The notes beneath the pieces are model-generated. The model ran no database searches and was not told the DNA's origin. It saw nothing but the letters and a program-made list of their open reading frames with translations. A stretch of 64,000 bases of DNA from positions 62,001 to 126,000 of the forward strand of contig JABABM010000003.1 in assembly GCA_014238205.1 (NCBI GenBank), written 5' to 3'. Below are positions 8,964 through 16,141 of this stretch, in pieces. How positions within the stretch are numbered: position 1 is the stretch's first letter; each line of letters begins with the position of its first letter. Origin of the DNA: Phycisphaerales bacterium. GTDB taxonomy: Bacteria > Planctomycetota > Phycisphaerae > Phycisphaerales > SM1A02. Position numbers and translations under genes: made by a program.

Positions 8964-9872
8964 TCAGGCGCGGGGGTGATGGGTCATGACCACGTCCCGG
9001 AGCCGTGCCTGGTCGACATGGGTATAGATCTGGGTCGTTCCAATGTCCGCGTGACCAAGAAGTTCCTGAACGACACGCAGATCTGCGCCGCCAGTAAGCA
9101 TATGCGTTGCAAAACTGTGCCGAAGCATGTGTGGATGCACATCGGGCATGCCGGCACGATCGGCCAGTCGACGCACGATCTGCCAGACCGCCACTCGTTC
9201 AAGAGGTCGACCCGTATTGGAGAGGAGAATCCTGCCTGCATCACGAGCATCATCGAACCTGGCCAGGGTCGGCCGCAGTTCATCGAGATAGACTCGAACT
9301 GCTCGTTGCGCAGGTTCCCCGACCGGGACAAGTCGCTCCCGTTCACCCTTGCCAAGCACTCGAAGAATACCTATTCGTTCGTCGTATCCAGCGAGCAGAA
9401 GACCGGCGACCTCTGATGCACGAAGCCCCGCTGCATACATGAGCTCAAGCAACGCTCGATCACGTTGCCAGAGTCGGCCGGAGGTGGGGCCGGCCGCTTC
9501 CATGAGCTTCTTCATCTGGTTGGGCGAGAGCACACCGGGCAACCTGCGCCATCGTGTAGGAGTAATCAACGGGGTCGTCGGATTCGTCTCAATGCTTCCA
9601 GAAGCTTCCAGGAACCGGAAGAACATTCGCATCGTTGAAAGGTGCCGGGCAATCGAACTTGGCTGCAACCCCTTGACCCTGTGGAGTTGCTGAACATGCT
9701 CTGCAAGCTGGCGAGCCTCGACCTTTACCGGATCCTTCACTCCCTGCTGTTGCAGAAATGTCGCCATGGTCCGCAGGTCCGATTCGTAGGCGGACAGCGT
9801 TGCAGATGACAGACCTGCTTCAACACGCAGGTAGGCAAGAAACTCACGAAAAGGTTGGTCGTAGTTCTTCAT
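8964..9872 (-). CDS. xerD: Site-specific tyrosine recombinase XerD-like
   Basis: Strand exchange at dif sites to resolve chromosome dimers, normally as a XerC/XerD heterotetramer with FtsK. At 302 residues it has the usual length. An N-terminal SAM-like core-binding domain (about 5-90) precedes the catalytic domain. The full active-site set is visible: Arg151 (LRASEVAGL), Lys175 (LGKGERERLVP), His248 and Arg251 (HPHMLRHSF), His274 (LLGHADIGTTQIYTH) and Tyr283. XerC and XerD are hard to separate by eye; the ending HVDQARLRDVV and the N terminus favour XerD. No phage or integron genes are adjacent, which supports a housekeeping role. Upstream lies the longest gene-free stretch of the window. 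Confidence 0.9.
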   Translation of the reverse strand: MKNYDQPFREFLAYLRVEAGLSSATLSAYESDLRTMATFLQQQGVKDPVKVEARQLAEHVQQLHRVKGLQPSSIARHLSTMRMFFRFLEASGSIETNPTTPLITPTRWRRLPGVLSPNQMKKLMEAAGPTSGRLWQRDRALLELMYAAGLRASEVAGLLLAGYDERIGILRVLGKGERERLVPVGEPAQRAVRVYLDELRPTLARFDDARDAGRILLSNTGRPLERVAVWQIVRRLADRAGMPDVHPHMLRHSFATHMLTGGADLRVVQELLGHADIGTTQIYTHVDQARLRDVVMTHHPRA

Positions 9873-10338
9873 GCGTGTGGGACCGACGGAGAGTAATGAC
9901 TATGAATGCTCCGACGGACTCGGCCTTCTTCCCTTCACTGGACAACCGGGCATGGAGGGGGCACGATCCGAACGTTCCGAAACAGGTATCCATCATCCGA
10001 CCGAGCTGGCCGATCTTGAACGCGTCCCGGCAGCAATTGAGATTCCTGTCAACAAAGGGGCATGCCCCGGGTTCTGTGGAAGCCGCTGGGTATGTTGATT
10101 GAATACCTGACCGGGATTCTCGAACCATCCTTGGTTCCTCCATGTCAATCCTTGCATTCGATATCGGTCTTCTCGAACGTTTGGTGCCATATTCGCCCTT
10201 TCATGGGCCGGAATGATCCGTAATTCCTGCGCCAGAAGGCGGCATCATGCCAAAATCGACTTCTGAAGTTCCCCGGAAGCCTCAAGAACGTGGCACGCGG
10301 GTTGCACCAATCAGCGGGTGCTTCAAGGAGGCTCGAAC
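9873..10338. other. Longest gene-free stretch; no supported feature
   Basis: These 466 bases hold only weak frames. A plus frame at 9896-10102 (68 codons, preceded by GGAGAGTA) has an unconvincing composition. A 24-codon frame begins near 10141 and a roughly 49-codon frame near 10247. A small hairpin (CGCC-AGAA-GGCG) sits near 10232-10243. The xerD promoter should lie at the left end and the promoter of the small gene at 10339 at the right end, but no convincing boxes are visible. A structured RNA is possible; I cannot identify one. Confidence 0.4.
10325..10331 (+). promoter_or_regulatory. Strong Shine-Dalgarno for a small GTG-start gene
   Basis: AAGGAGG is an almost perfect match to the anti-Shine-Dalgarno and lies 7 bases before GTG at 10339. 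It is among the strongest ribosome-binding sites in the window and is the main reason to call the short frame behind it a gene. Confidence 0.5.
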
Positions 10339-10503
10339 GTGTTCAACAGGAACAGTGAGTTTCAATCACGAACCGCAGAGGCTCGATCGAGCCAGGTGAA
10401 GAGTGTCGGGGTGGAACTTGGAGAAGCCATTCTCCGCCAGGCAAGAATCGCGGCAGCACTCCACCTTGCCTTGTCCGCCAGGAGAGTTCGGCAGGAGAAG
10501 TAG
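10339..10503 (+). CDS. Small basic protein, 54 residues, unknown function
   Basis: Not recognised. The frame starts with GTG after a near-perfect ribosome-binding site. It encodes an Arg-, Ala- and Gln-rich peptide whose second half (GEAILRQARIAAALHLAL) should form an amphipathic helix, ending with RRVRQEK. There is no signal peptide. It is isolated: the stop lies 12 bases from the end of convergent trpS. It could be a small ribosome- or nucleic-acid-associated protein (inference from its basic charge), or a chance frame. A GTG at 10318 in the same frame is less well placed. Confidence 0.4.
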   Translation: MFNRNSEFQSRTAEARSSQVKSVGVELGEAILRQARIAAALHLALSARRVRQEK

Positions 10504-10515
10504 GGCTCCAGTGAA

Positions 10516-11604
10516 TCAGAGCCCCTGCAGGGAAATGGTTCGGTTGAAGAACTTGAGACTGGCCGCCTCCTTGGCCAGGGCCAGAGTTTCCTCTGCGATG
10601 GAGTTCGCCCGCCCCGTTCCCTCCCGAAGAATATCGATGACATCATCGTCGGATGAGAACTGTTCGCGTCGTTCCTGCATCGGGCCGAGAAGGTGATTGA
10701 TCGCATCCGAAACAGCAACCTTCACCTCGCCATCTCCGATGTTCGCGCCTCGTGAATACCGATCACGGAAATCCGAAACCAGGTCCTCGTCATCGATGAA
10801 GGTCTCGACGTATTGAAAGAGTGGATTCTTCTCTGGATCAATCTCGCCGGGTTCATCGGGCTGCCGGCTGTCGTGGCCCGTGTAGATGCGGCCGATCTTC
10901 TTCTTGACCTGCTTGGCCGTGTCACGGATGTAGATGGCGTTGCCCAGTGATTTGCTCATCTTCTGCACACCATCGATGCCTGAAAGGCGGCCGACCCGTC
11001 CCACGTCTGCAACTGGAAGTGGAAACACGCCACCGAGAGATTCGTGTTCTTCGTCCGGCGCCTTGGCAGGAACGCCGCAGTACATCTTGTTGAAACGCCT
11101 TGCCACTTCTCGTGTCAGTTCGATATGAGGAACCTGATCCTCTCCTACGGGAACAGCATGAGCGCGGAATGCCAGGATGTCGGCGGTCTGCCCGACCGTG
11201 TACAGAGGGAATCCAAAGGAATGATTGTCCTCCATCCCCTTGATCTTCAACTCATCCTTCAAGGTCGGGTTGCGCATGACCCGGTTGTATGGAAGGAGCA
11301 TTGAAAAGAGGTAGGTCAATTCCGATATTGCAGGAACCTCCGTCTGCAGGAAGATGGAGCACCTCGAGGGGTCGATTCCCATTGCCAGTGCATCTCGAAC
11401 ACACTCGATGCAATCCGCGCGTATTTCCTCGGGTTCATCCGCCCTCGTGGTAAAGGCATGCATGTTCGCGAGGAGGAAGTAGCACTCATGCGTATCCTGC
11501 ATCTCGACCCGCCGCCTGACTGAACCTACCCAGTGTCCAAGGTGGAGATTCCCTGTCGGCGTATCCCCCGTCAGTACTCGCATTCGATCCGTCGACGTCG
11601 TCAT
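10516..11604 (-). CDS. trpS: Tryptophanyl-tRNA synthetase
   Basis: Class I aminoacyl-tRNA synthetase charging tRNA-Trp. The 362 residues are slightly longer than the usual 330-340. The Rossmann catalytic core has the HIGH-type motif within TGNLHLGHWVG and the KMSKS loop (GVQKMSKSLGN). The segments LPYNRVMRNPTLKDE and GFPLYTVGQTADIL are typical. The frame opens farther upstream at 11742, but those residues run antisense through the CPBP protease gene and are not conserved. Both ATG 11604 and ATG 11583 are possible starts. The CPBP protease gene ends 35 bases upstream on the same strand, so the two may be co-transcribed. Confidence 0.94.
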   Translation of the reverse strand: MTTSTDRMRVLTGDTPTGNLHLGHWVGSVRRRVEMQDTHECYFLLANMHAFTTRADEPEEIRADCIECVRDALAMGIDPSRCSIFLQTEVPAISELTYLFSMLLPYNRVMRNPTLKDELKIKGMEDNHSFGFPLYTVGQTADILAFRAHAVPVGEDQVPHIELTREVARRFNKMYCGVPAKAPDEEHESLGGVFPLPVADVGRVGRLSGIDGVQKMSKSLGNAIYIRDTAKQVKKKIGRIYTGHDSRQPDEPGEIDPEKNPLFQYVETFIDDEDLVSDFRDRYSRGANIGDGEVKVAVSDAINHLLGPMQERREQFSSDDDVIDILREGTGRANSIAEETLALAKEAASLKFFNRTISLQGL

Positions 11605-11639
11605 GGGTGGCAGTGTAACGGGGCTGGAGGCCGGCTTTG

Positions 11640-12596
11640 TCAGGACTCGACGATCTGAAGCATCATGATGATGTTCAAACCATTGAACAGGATGTGCATC
11701 GTGACCGCCGAGGCAAGCCTGCCTGTTCGTGCGAATGCCCATCCAAAGCCCATTGAAAGGACGAAGAGCCCGGGAAGGCCCTCAAGGGAAGTTGAACCGA
11801 TGTGCATGGCCGTGAAGAGGATGCTTGCACCGATGATCGAGCCCCAGGGGGATCCCCCCATCAGGAGTCGATGCCGGCGAAGTGATTCCTGAAGAAGGCC
11901 CCTGTAGAGCATTTCCTCTACCAGTGGAACGCCCATCACCACCAGCAGGGTCGTCGGCCAGAACCAGGAAGAGTCCCTGCCCAGGTTGAGCATCTGGAGA
12001 GTCTGGTGACCGATCTCCATCACTTCTTCCCCGGTAACACCAGCAACAAGCCGACTGCTGACCAGGTTCACGGTAAAGACGATCGGCAGCACGCAGGCAA
12101 ACGCAAACATGCCCAGCCCTATCGAGGAGGCCGTAGATGGTCGCCGGTCAGATTGCCCGGGCGCGGGTCCCTGTCGCCAACCAGGCATGAGGAACAGAAC
12201 GACTCCCTGGAGAAGCAGGCTTGCAAAGAGGACGATTGATGTCACCCTCAGGCCCGCATCAGCAGTACCGGGACTGGTGACCTCGGCTGGAGGCGGGCCT
12301 GACAACCAAAGTCCAATCGAAGAGCCGACGGCCCCCGCTACCAGAGCAAAAATGAAGAAGGCCAGTCCAGTCCCCGGTCGAAAGGTCCACGGAAACCTCG
12401 GCAGCCGCCTCAGGTCGAGCATGGACCGTGCCAGGAGCAGGTAGAGAATGAGGGCTGCAACAGGAAGCGGCCACCATGCCGCCAGGCTGCTGTTGGATTC
12501 CACCGGTGCTGGAACCTGGGCAACTTGAATCGAATCGGCGGCTAGGATGGGCTCGGTGGTGAAGAGGACCGATACGAGGAGGACAAGCAGGATCAT
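11640..12596 (-). CDS. CPBP-family intramembrane glutamic protease (CAAX protease/bacteriocin-processing type)
   Basis: Polytopic membrane protein of 318 residues from ATG 12596. It starts with a hydrophobic stretch (VLLVSVLFTT), then several membrane segments (about 42-57, 77-98, 117-137, 160-180, 212-228, 252-268, 275-292 and 298-312). The family motifs are present: EEMLYRG (Glu227, Glu228, Arg232), His265 in FTAMHIGS and His301 in HILFNGLN. Members cleave prenylated or bacteriocin-type substrates or act as orphan membrane proteases; the substrate here is unknown. The ATG shares a CATG with the start of trpC on the other strand. A GTG at 12605 is an alternative and would lengthen that overlap. 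Confidence 0.82.
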   Translation of the reverse strand: MILLVLLVSVLFTTEPILAADSIQVAQVPAPVESNSSLAAWWPLPVAALILYLLLARSMLDLRRLPRFPWTFRPGTGLAFFIFALVAGAVGSSIGLWLSGPPPAEVTSPGTADAGLRVTSIVLFASLLLQGVVLFLMPGWRQGPAPGQSDRRPSTASSIGLGMFAFACVLPIVFTVNLVSSRLVAGVTGEEVMEIGHQTLQMLNLGRDSSWFWPTTLLVVMGVPLVEEMLYRGLLQESLRRHRLLMGGSPWGSIIGASILFTAMHIGSTSLEGLPGLFVLSMGFGWAFARTGRLASAVTMHILFNGLNIIMMLQIVES

Positions 12597-13416
12597 GCCC
12601 GTCACGCTTGATGAAATTGTTGCCAGGACACGCGAGACGATCGCCGTCAACAAGGAAGCAACTCCTCTCGAGCTCCTCCGGGAGCAGGTTGCCAATGCGC
12701 CGCCACCCAGGAACTTCTTCTCGGCCGTAGTCAATGGGCATGGACCCGGAGGAATGAATGTCATCGCCGAGTTCAAGCGGCGAAGTCCTTCTGCTGGAGT
12801 GATCAGGGAAGACGTTGATCCGGTGGACATTGCTTCACGATACGAGAATGCCGGGGCTGTTGCGATCTCCTGCCTGACCAATGGTCCATACTTCGGTGGG
12901 TCAATGGAGGATCTGGCGGCAATCCGAGGAGGCACAGGCCTCCCAGTACTCAGGAAGGACTTCCTGGTAGATCCCTACCAGGTGTGGGAGGCCCGGGTTG
13001 CCGGGGCGGACGCGGTACTGCTGATCGCGGAACTGCTGTCTGAAGGCCAGCTCATGGATATGCTGATTCTTGCCCATGAACTGGGCATGACCTCACTCCT
13101 GGAGGTTCATGACGTGGATAACCTGCTCCGTGTTCAACCCCACCTGGGCTTTCCTCACCCAGGCTATTGCCTCCTGGGCGTGAACAACAGGAACCTGGCA
13201 ACGATGGAAACCGATCCTTCCCATGTGCTTCGAATGCTTGACCTCATTGGAGAACATATCGATGTACTTGTCTGTGAATCCGGCATTCGTACACGCGAGG
13301 ACCTGGAGCGACTTTGTTCACACGGAATACGACGCTTTCTCATAGGGGAATCCCTTCTCATTCACGAAGATCCCGGAGTCGCACTTCGCGAACTACTGGA
13401 CACACCATGGAGGTAG
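12595..13416 (+). CDS. trpC: Indole-3-glycerol phosphate synthase
   Basis: Converts carboxyphenylamino-deoxyribulose-5-phosphate to indole-3-glycerol phosphate in tryptophan synthesis. The 273-residue single-domain TIM barrel has the family N terminus (LDEIVARTRE). The catalytic Glu and Lys lie in VIAEFKRRSPSAG, and VLRKDFLVDPYQ (general acid Lys), LLGVNNRNLATM and VCESGIRTREDLE are typical. Homology begins right at this ATG, so the start is secure. No other trp biosynthesis gene is adjacent; trpS is nearby but on the opposite strand and functionally separate. It is head to head with the CPBP protease gene, the two start codons overlapping. Confidence 0.95.
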   Translation: MPVTLDEIVARTRETIAVNKEATPLELLREQVANAPPPRNFFSAVVNGHGPGGMNVIAEFKRRSPSAGVIREDVDPVDIASRYENAGAVAISCLTNGPYFGGSMEDLAAIRGGTGLPVLRKDFLVDPYQVWEARVAGADAVLLIAELLSEGQLMDMLILAHELGMTSLLEVHDVDNLLRVQPHLGFPHPGYCLLGVNNRNLATMETDPSHVLRMLDLIGEHIDVLVCESGIRTREDLERLCSHGIRRFLIGESLLIHEDPGVALRELLDTPWR

Positions 13417-13450
13417 GAGGAGGCATACTCCTGCCCGAAGGGCTCACAAC

Positions 13451-14173
13451 ATGGTGAGTGGAACAGGAAGACACCGAAGCGCGCTTGGTCGACTGAAGTA
13501 CCTGGCACGGTTCATATTCGGACCAGTCGGAGTTCCCTCATCAACCTGGGCACGGATCTCCGACCTGGCCCTCTTTGCAACACTGATACTTGCCCTCCTC
13601 CTGCAGTGGTATGCGGCCGAGCATGTCTGCCGACATGTGCTCCTTGCCGGTGGGCAGGAAAACATCGGCCGGGTTGATGGGCAACTCATCCTGGCCGGAA
13701 ACGGCAGCGGCATCGGCAGCCTGACGTGGGAGTTGCGAAGACAGGAGTGCGGCTGGCCTTACTTCATTACAACCACGCTGGATCCGATCCGAGCCAACTG
13801 GGTCATGGATGGCGAAGGCAGTTCCGGGAGGATTGATGTTGTTCCGGACGAGCACCCCATCGGCCCGTTGATTCAGCAAATCGTCTCGAACCACGGAAAT
13901 GCGGCTGTTTCCAAGGCAAGCCTTTCCCCGGGCCGAACCTCGGTGTACTGGACAAGTCTCCTTTTCGGCACATCACTGTGCTGGCTCGGGCTGTTTCTTG
14001 CCATTCGGGTGATCATGGTGTTCAGCCGGGTGGGCTTCCTCCTGCAACGGGGGTACGCGGGTTCGATGAAAGCTCGCCGTTCCCTGCAGGGCCGATGCCC
14101 CTCGTGTGGATACAACCTCGATGGGCTCGACTTCGCAGCCAAATGCCCGGAGTGTGGTGCACTTCTCTGGTAG
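13451..14173 (+). CDS. Membrane protein with C-terminal zinc ribbon, unknown function
   Basis: A 240-residue protein with two predicted membrane helices (about 37-57 and 165-193) flanking an extracytoplasmic domain of about 105 residues. A cytoplasmic tail ends in the zinc ribbon CPSCGYNLDGLDFAAKCPEC. Tails of this CPxCGY(N/D)LxG type are frequent in Planctomycetota membrane proteins of unknown function, a useful taxonomic hint. No enzyme signature is visible. It lies 34 bases after trpC and 10 bases before the hydratase gene at 14184, so it may be transcribed with both. Confidence 0.72.
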   Translation: MVSGTGRHRSALGRLKYLARFIFGPVGVPSSTWARISDLALFATLILALLLQWYAAEHVCRHVLLAGGQENIGRVDGQLILAGNGSGIGSLTWELRRQECGWPYFITTTLDPIRANWVMDGEGSSGRIDVVPDEHPIGPLIQQIVSNHGNAAVSKASLSPGRTSVYWTSLLFGTSLCWLGLFLAIRVIMVFSRVGFLLQRGYAGSMKARRSLQGRCPSCGYNLDGLDFAAKCPECGALLW

Positions 14174-14183
14174 CCTTGTGGCA

Positions 14184-14930
14184 ATGAAGGACCTCGTCCT
14201 CTGTACATGCACTGATGGTGTCGCCACGCTTGAACTGAACAGGCCACGGAAGCGCAATGCGCTTTCGCCCGAACTGATCACGGCCTTGAACGACGCACTG
14301 GGAGTTCTTGAAACGGATGCTTCTCTCCGCGTCCTCATTCTCGGTGGACGGGGCGAATCATTCTGTGCCGGCATGGATCTGCGTGAAGTTCTCAGCGATC
14401 CCGAGGCCATGGCCGGAATGCTTCGCGGACTGTCACTGGCCATGCGCAGGATTCGTCGCCTTCCCGTACCCGTGATTGCCCGGGTCAATGGCGCTGCAAT
14501 AGGTGGAGGGTGTGGCCTCTGTGTCGTAGCTGATGTCGCCTTGACACACCCCGATGCAAAACTCGGCTACCCGGAGGTAGGACTCGGCGTCTGTCCAGCC
14601 GTCGTTGCTCCATGGCTGATCCAGAAGATAGGTGCAGGAAAGGCCCGTTCACTCCTGATTCGAGGTGGAACGATGAATGGACAGGAGGCGAAGCAACTGG
14701 GCCTCGTCGATGAACTGCATCCAGCGGAATCGCTTGAAACCAGGGCAACTGCATTGGCTCATCAACTCTGCAAAGGTGGGCGACAGGCGATTGCCGTCAC
14801 CAAGCATTGGCTGAATGAACTTGATGGATCCTGTGAGGATGCAGCCTGTGAAAAAGCTGCTGAACTCTCGGCGGAGGTGATCGCAGGGCAGGAAGCGCAG
14901 GAGCGGCTGAGGGCCCTTTACAGGGATTGA
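14184..14930 (+). CDS. Enoyl-CoA hydratase/isomerase family protein, LiuC (3-methylglutaconyl-CoA hydratase)-like
   Basis: Crotonase-fold protein of 248 residues. The oxyanion-hole segment FCAGMDLREV and the AAIGGGCG loop are present. In the first catalytic-Glu position (GGGCE in many hydratases) it has Gly, but the second Glu is kept in YPEVGLGVCPAVVAPWLI. To my knowledge that combination, with PAVVAPWL in place of PGGGGTQRL, is typical of LiuC/AUH-like methylglutaconyl-CoA hydratases of leucine breakdown. This fits the leucine dehydrogenase and 2-oxoacid dehydrogenase genes downstream. The start is chosen where family homology begins; an in-frame ATG at 14106 lies inside the previous gene. 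Confidence 0.82.
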   Translation: MKDLVLCTCTDGVATLELNRPRKRNALSPELITALNDALGVLETDASLRVLILGGRGESFCAGMDLREVLSDPEAMAGMLRGLSLAMRRIRRLPVPVIARVNGAAIGGGCGLCVVADVALTHPDAKLGYPEVGLGVCPAVVAPWLIQKIGAGKARSLLIRGGTMNGQEAKQLGLVDELHPAESLETRATALAHQLCKGGRQAIAVTKHWLNELDGSCEDAACEKAAELSAEVIAGQEAQERLRALYRD

Positions 14931-15208
14931 AAGCAGTTTCTCCCCTGCTGCAAGTGCTGCAGATCAAGACCTCATGGACTAGAATGGTGGGCGTCACGAC
15001 TGGCCGGACGAATACGGGACTCCGGATACGCCGGCCACCGCGAGCGGAGTGTGTCCTTGATGGGCACCCCCCTGCGGCCAGGACAAGGCAGGATGGTGGC
15101 CTTCGCCGACAGGTGGTGGGCATCCATCCCTACTCATTCATCTGCCCCAGGTTCTCGCAAGACTGGATGGCACTGAACAGACCACGGAGCAAACGAAGCG
15201 ATCCAGCC

Positions 15209-16111
15209 ATGACCACCGCCCTCGAGACCACCCCACTGACCTGTAGGAGATCCGAGGACGGAATTGTTTCCGTGGAGTTGTCGAGCCCAGACAGACCTCT
15301 GGTCATCCTTGACCGGGATCTTCTCTCTCGACTGGAAGCAACAATGGGTGCCATTCACGAAACTGCCGCGTCAGGTGGCCTGAATGGATTTCTCCTTCGA
15401 AGTGCGTGCAGCAAGGTCTTCGTTGCCGGCGCCGATCTCCGTGAAATCGACGCACTCGATGATGAGGCTCTCCTGGACTACCTCGCCGAAGGTTCCCGGG
15501 TGCTTGGCCTGATTTCATCGCTTCCTTGCCCGACAGTCGCCCTGATCGATGGAGCGGCACTCGGCGGTGGCCTGGAAATCGCCCTGCACTGTGATGCCCT
15601 CATCTGCACACGGACTTCTCCCTCCGGCAAGCCATACCCGATCGGATTGCCTGAGTGCAGCCTCGGCCTGCTGCCTGGATGGGGTGGTACGCAGATGCTT
15701 CCGGCACGGATAGATCCAACCACGGCACTGGGAATGATCATCCAGGGCAAGCCCGCCATGAGCAATGACCTGCCCGCAGGACTTGTCGAGGCAACTGTTG
15801 AAACTCCAGGTGAACTTGAAGATGCAGCTTCGGCATGGGTATCTGGACATCTGGATTCAACACGTGATGACGCTCACCCACGGTGCCTTGAGGAAAAACA
15901 TCCCGGAGTCATCCAGGGAGCTGTTGATCGGCTGCGAAGCGAAGGCGGGAGCAGCCAGGAATCCATTGCCGTACTCGATGCCGTTGAAACCGGCCTTCAG
16001 AACGACTGGGCTGCTGCCGTTGCCCGGGAGCAGCAGCACCTGGTGAATCTTCGAAATTCGGAAAGTACCAGGGCTCGCCTCGAAGCCTTCTTCCAGAAGC
16101 AAGGCTCATGA
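15209..16111 (+). CDS. Enoyl-CoA hydratase/isomerase family protein (FadB/FadJ N-domain-like)
   Basis: Crotonase-fold hydratase of 300 residues acting on 2-enoyl-CoA. It has VFVAGADLREI (oxyanion hole) and both catalytic-Glu contexts, LGGGLEIALHCD and GLPECSLGLLPGWGGTQML. The last resembles the hydratase half of FadB/FadJ, but the dehydrogenase half is absent. The C-terminal 80 residues are more divergent and helical. The frame is open from 14927, but the first 94 codons are not crotonase-like, so ATG 15209 is used. A 278-base gap precedes it, the largest in this gene run, so an internal promoter may lie there. The acyl-CoA dehydrogenase gene follows after 30 bases. Confidence 0.85.
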   Translation: MTTALETTPLTCRRSEDGIVSVELSSPDRPLVILDRDLLSRLEATMGAIHETAASGGLNGFLLRSACSKVFVAGADLREIDALDDEALLDYLAEGSRVLGLISSLPCPTVALIDGAALGGGLEIALHCDALICTRTSPSGKPYPIGLPECSLGLLPGWGGTQMLPARIDPTTALGMIIQGKPAMSNDLPAGLVEATVETPGELEDAASAWVSGHLDSTRDDAHPRCLEEKHPGVIQGAVDRLRSEGGSSQESIAVLDAVETGLQNDWAAAVAREQQHLVNLRNSESTRARLEAFFQKQGS

Positions 16112-16141
16112 GAAGCAGTACCACCAACGGAGTCTCACCCC

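Noticed and set aside
8964-9872. Mobile-element integrase
   Set aside because: Tyrosine recombinase has XerD features and no phage, integron or attachment-site context.
9896-10102. 68-codon plus frame with a weak GGAGAGTA site
   Set aside because: Composition is not protein-like, no homology recognised, and it overlaps equally long minus frames.
10247-10396. Roughly 49-codon plus frame in the gene-free stretch
   Set aside because: No ribosome-binding site and overlaps the better-supported GTG frame at 10339 in another phase.
12597-12935. N-terminal extension of the CPBP protease frame
   Set aside because: Antisense to trpC with low-complexity residues; the hydrophobic N terminus begins at 12596.
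15211-15211. In-frame start at 14927 for the second enoyl-CoA hydratase
   Set aside because: The first 94 codons show no crotonase features and the frame there is likely intergenic.
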